From contig JBBSEF010000030.1 in NCBI GenBank assembly GCA_038240015.1, positions 1 to 31,987 of the forward strand: a stretch of DNA of 31,987 nt, read 5' to 3'. Source of the stretch: CAHJXF01 sp038240015. GTDB taxonomy: Bacteria > Pseudomonadota > Gammaproteobacteria > Burkholderiales > Burkholderiaceae_D. The notes below the pieces were generated by a model. The model was given only the letters and a program-made list of their open reading frames with translations, was not told the DNA's origin and did no database searches. Of this stretch, positions 31,202-31,987 are shown in pieces (the first letter of the stretch is position 1; each line of letters starts with the position of its first letter). Made by a program: the position numbers and the translations under genes.

Positions 31202-31987
31202 ATGGCCAGCGTCACCATCCAGTCGGTCAAGAAGAATTTCGGCGAGACCGCGATCCTTCACGGGGTCGACATCGAAATCGCGGACGGCTCCTTCACCGTG
31301 TTGGTCGGACCTTCCGGTTGCGGCAAGTCGACGCTGTTGCGCATGATCGCCGGTCTCGAGGAAATCACCGCCGGTGAAATCCGCATCGGCGACAAGCGTG
31401 TCAACGATCTGCCGCCGAAGGAACGCGACATCGCGATGGTCTTCCAGAATTACGCGTTGTATCCGCACATGACGGTCGGCAAGAACATGGCGTTCTCGCT
31501 GATGCTTGCCAAAGAAGACAAGCAGACGATCGCTCGCAAGGTCGGCCGCGCAGCCGAGATCCTCGCGCTCACGCCGTTGCTCGACCGCTATCCGCGCCAA
31601 CTCTCGGGCGGCCAGAGGCAACGCGTCGCGATGGGCCGCGCGATCGTGCGCGACCCGCAGGTGTTCCTGTTCGACGAACCGCTGTCGAACCTCGACGCCA
31701 AGCTGCGCGTCGCGATGAGAAGCGAGATCAAGGAACTGCATCAGCGCCTGAAGACGACGTCGGTGTATGTCACGCACGACCAGATCGAAGCGATAACGAT
31801 GGGCGACAAGATCGTCGTCATGCGCGACGGGCGGATCGAGCAGACGGGCAGCCCGCTCGAACTCTACGATCGTCCGGCCAACCTGTTCGTCGCGGGGTTC
31901 ATCGGCTCGCCGGCGATGAACTTCCTGCCCGGGACGATGCGGCGCGACGCGGGGTCGGCGCAGATCGAGTTGCGTGACGGCGTTCAT
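31202..31987 (+). CDS. Sugar ABC transporter ATP-binding protein, UgpC/MalK type (3' end cut by window)
   Basis: This is the ATPase of a carbohydrate importer. The first 262 residues are present. Walker A GPSGCGKST (36-44), Q-loop Q82, signature LSGGQ (134-138), Walker B VFLFDEP (154-160) and switch H192 are all intact. The MVFQNYALYPHMTV and EQTGSPLELYDRPANLFVAGFIGSPAMNFLPG segments are diagnostic of the UgpC/MalK CUT1 group with a C-terminal regulatory TOBE domain, of which only the beginning is seen. The ATG at 31202 follows AGAG at short distance. It is divergent from denD. Permease and binding-protein genes would be expected nearby, but none is visible in the window. Confidence 0.95.
   Translation, partial: MASVTIQSVKKNFGETAILHGVDIEIADGSFTVLVGPSGCGKSTLLRMIAGLEEITAGEIRIGDKRVNDLPPKERDIAMVFQNYALYPHMTVGKNMAFSLMLAKEDKQTIARKVGRAAEILALTPLLDRYPRQLSGGQRQRVAMGRAIVRDPQVFLFDEPLSNLDAKLRVAMRSEIKELHQRLKTTSVYVTHDQIEAITMGDKIVVMRDGRIEQTGSPLELYDRPANLFVAGFIGSPAMNFLPGTMRRDAGSAQIELRDGVH

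Noticed and set aside
1..31987. Mobile-element or phage origin of the TA modules
   Set aside because: I found no transposase, integrase, terminal repeats or tRNA-derived attachment sites near either module, so their route of entry cannot be shown from this window.

Overview
This is a GC-rich bacterial chromosome segment, most likely from a betaproteobacterium of the Burkholderiales type. I base that on gene order and protein families: a dusB-fis-purH-ruvC run, a divergent amgK-murU / lptD-surA-pdxA-rsmA locus, and a corC-lnt-glyQ-glyS-gmhB-plsC run. I cannot name a genus. Coding density is very high and no gene-free stretch exceeds 300 bases. The longest spacers are about 175 bases (31027-31201) and 152 bases (1791-1942). 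I saw no rRNA, tRNA, CRISPR array, transposase or prophage.

Region 1 (1-8412, minus strand) reads dusB-fis-purH-[AbrB antitoxin-Doc toxin]-ruvC-peroxiredoxin-ruvA-exported unknown-[Phd antitoxin-PIN toxin]-ruvB. The Holliday-junction genes ruvC, ruvA and ruvB, usually adjacent, are split up. Two different toxin-antitoxin modules sit in the cluster. Doc ends 1 base before ruvC and the PIN toxin ends 6 bases before ruvB, and neither ruv gene has a visible Shine-Dalgarno sequence. Each antitoxin has its own promoter-like sequence overlapped by a palindrome. Expression of the junction resolvase and of the branch-migration motor may therefore be tied to TA autoregulation.

Region 2 (8463-17616) is envelope and housekeeping. 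On the minus strand, amgK-murU (cell-wall sugar salvage) lead into ubiH (ubiquinone synthesis). Divergently, lptD-surA-pdxA-rsmA cover LPS assembly, outer-membrane protein folding, vitamin B6 synthesis and 16S rRNA dimethylation.

Region 3 (17632-19798, minus) is a two-gene unit of unknown function. It encodes a six-helix membrane protein with a C-terminal carboxypeptidase-regulatory-like beta domain, and a soluble protein with a peptidoglycan-binding-like C-terminus. The soluble protein also carries a His-x14-Ser-Gln-Gly-Cys signature resembling the L,D-transpeptidase active site. This is the least explained part of the window.

Region 4 (19896-29160, minus) reads corC-lnt-glyQ-glyS-gmhB-plsC-YgjP-like metallopeptidase-gloA-FAH hydrolase. 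It is an envelope, lipoprotein and glycyl-tRNA block ending in glyoxalase I and a fumarylpyruvate-hydrolase-like protein that carries a Tat plus lipobox leader. A G-rich tandem hairpin repeat fills the corC-lnt spacer and includes the lnt ribosome binding site.

Region 5 (29231-31987) looks like carbohydrate catabolism. A DenD-like dehydrogenase and a short-chain dehydrogenase overlap by four bases and run opposite to a sugar ABC transporter ATPase (UgpC/MalK type) that is cut by the window end. A perfect inverted repeat lies in the divergent spacer.
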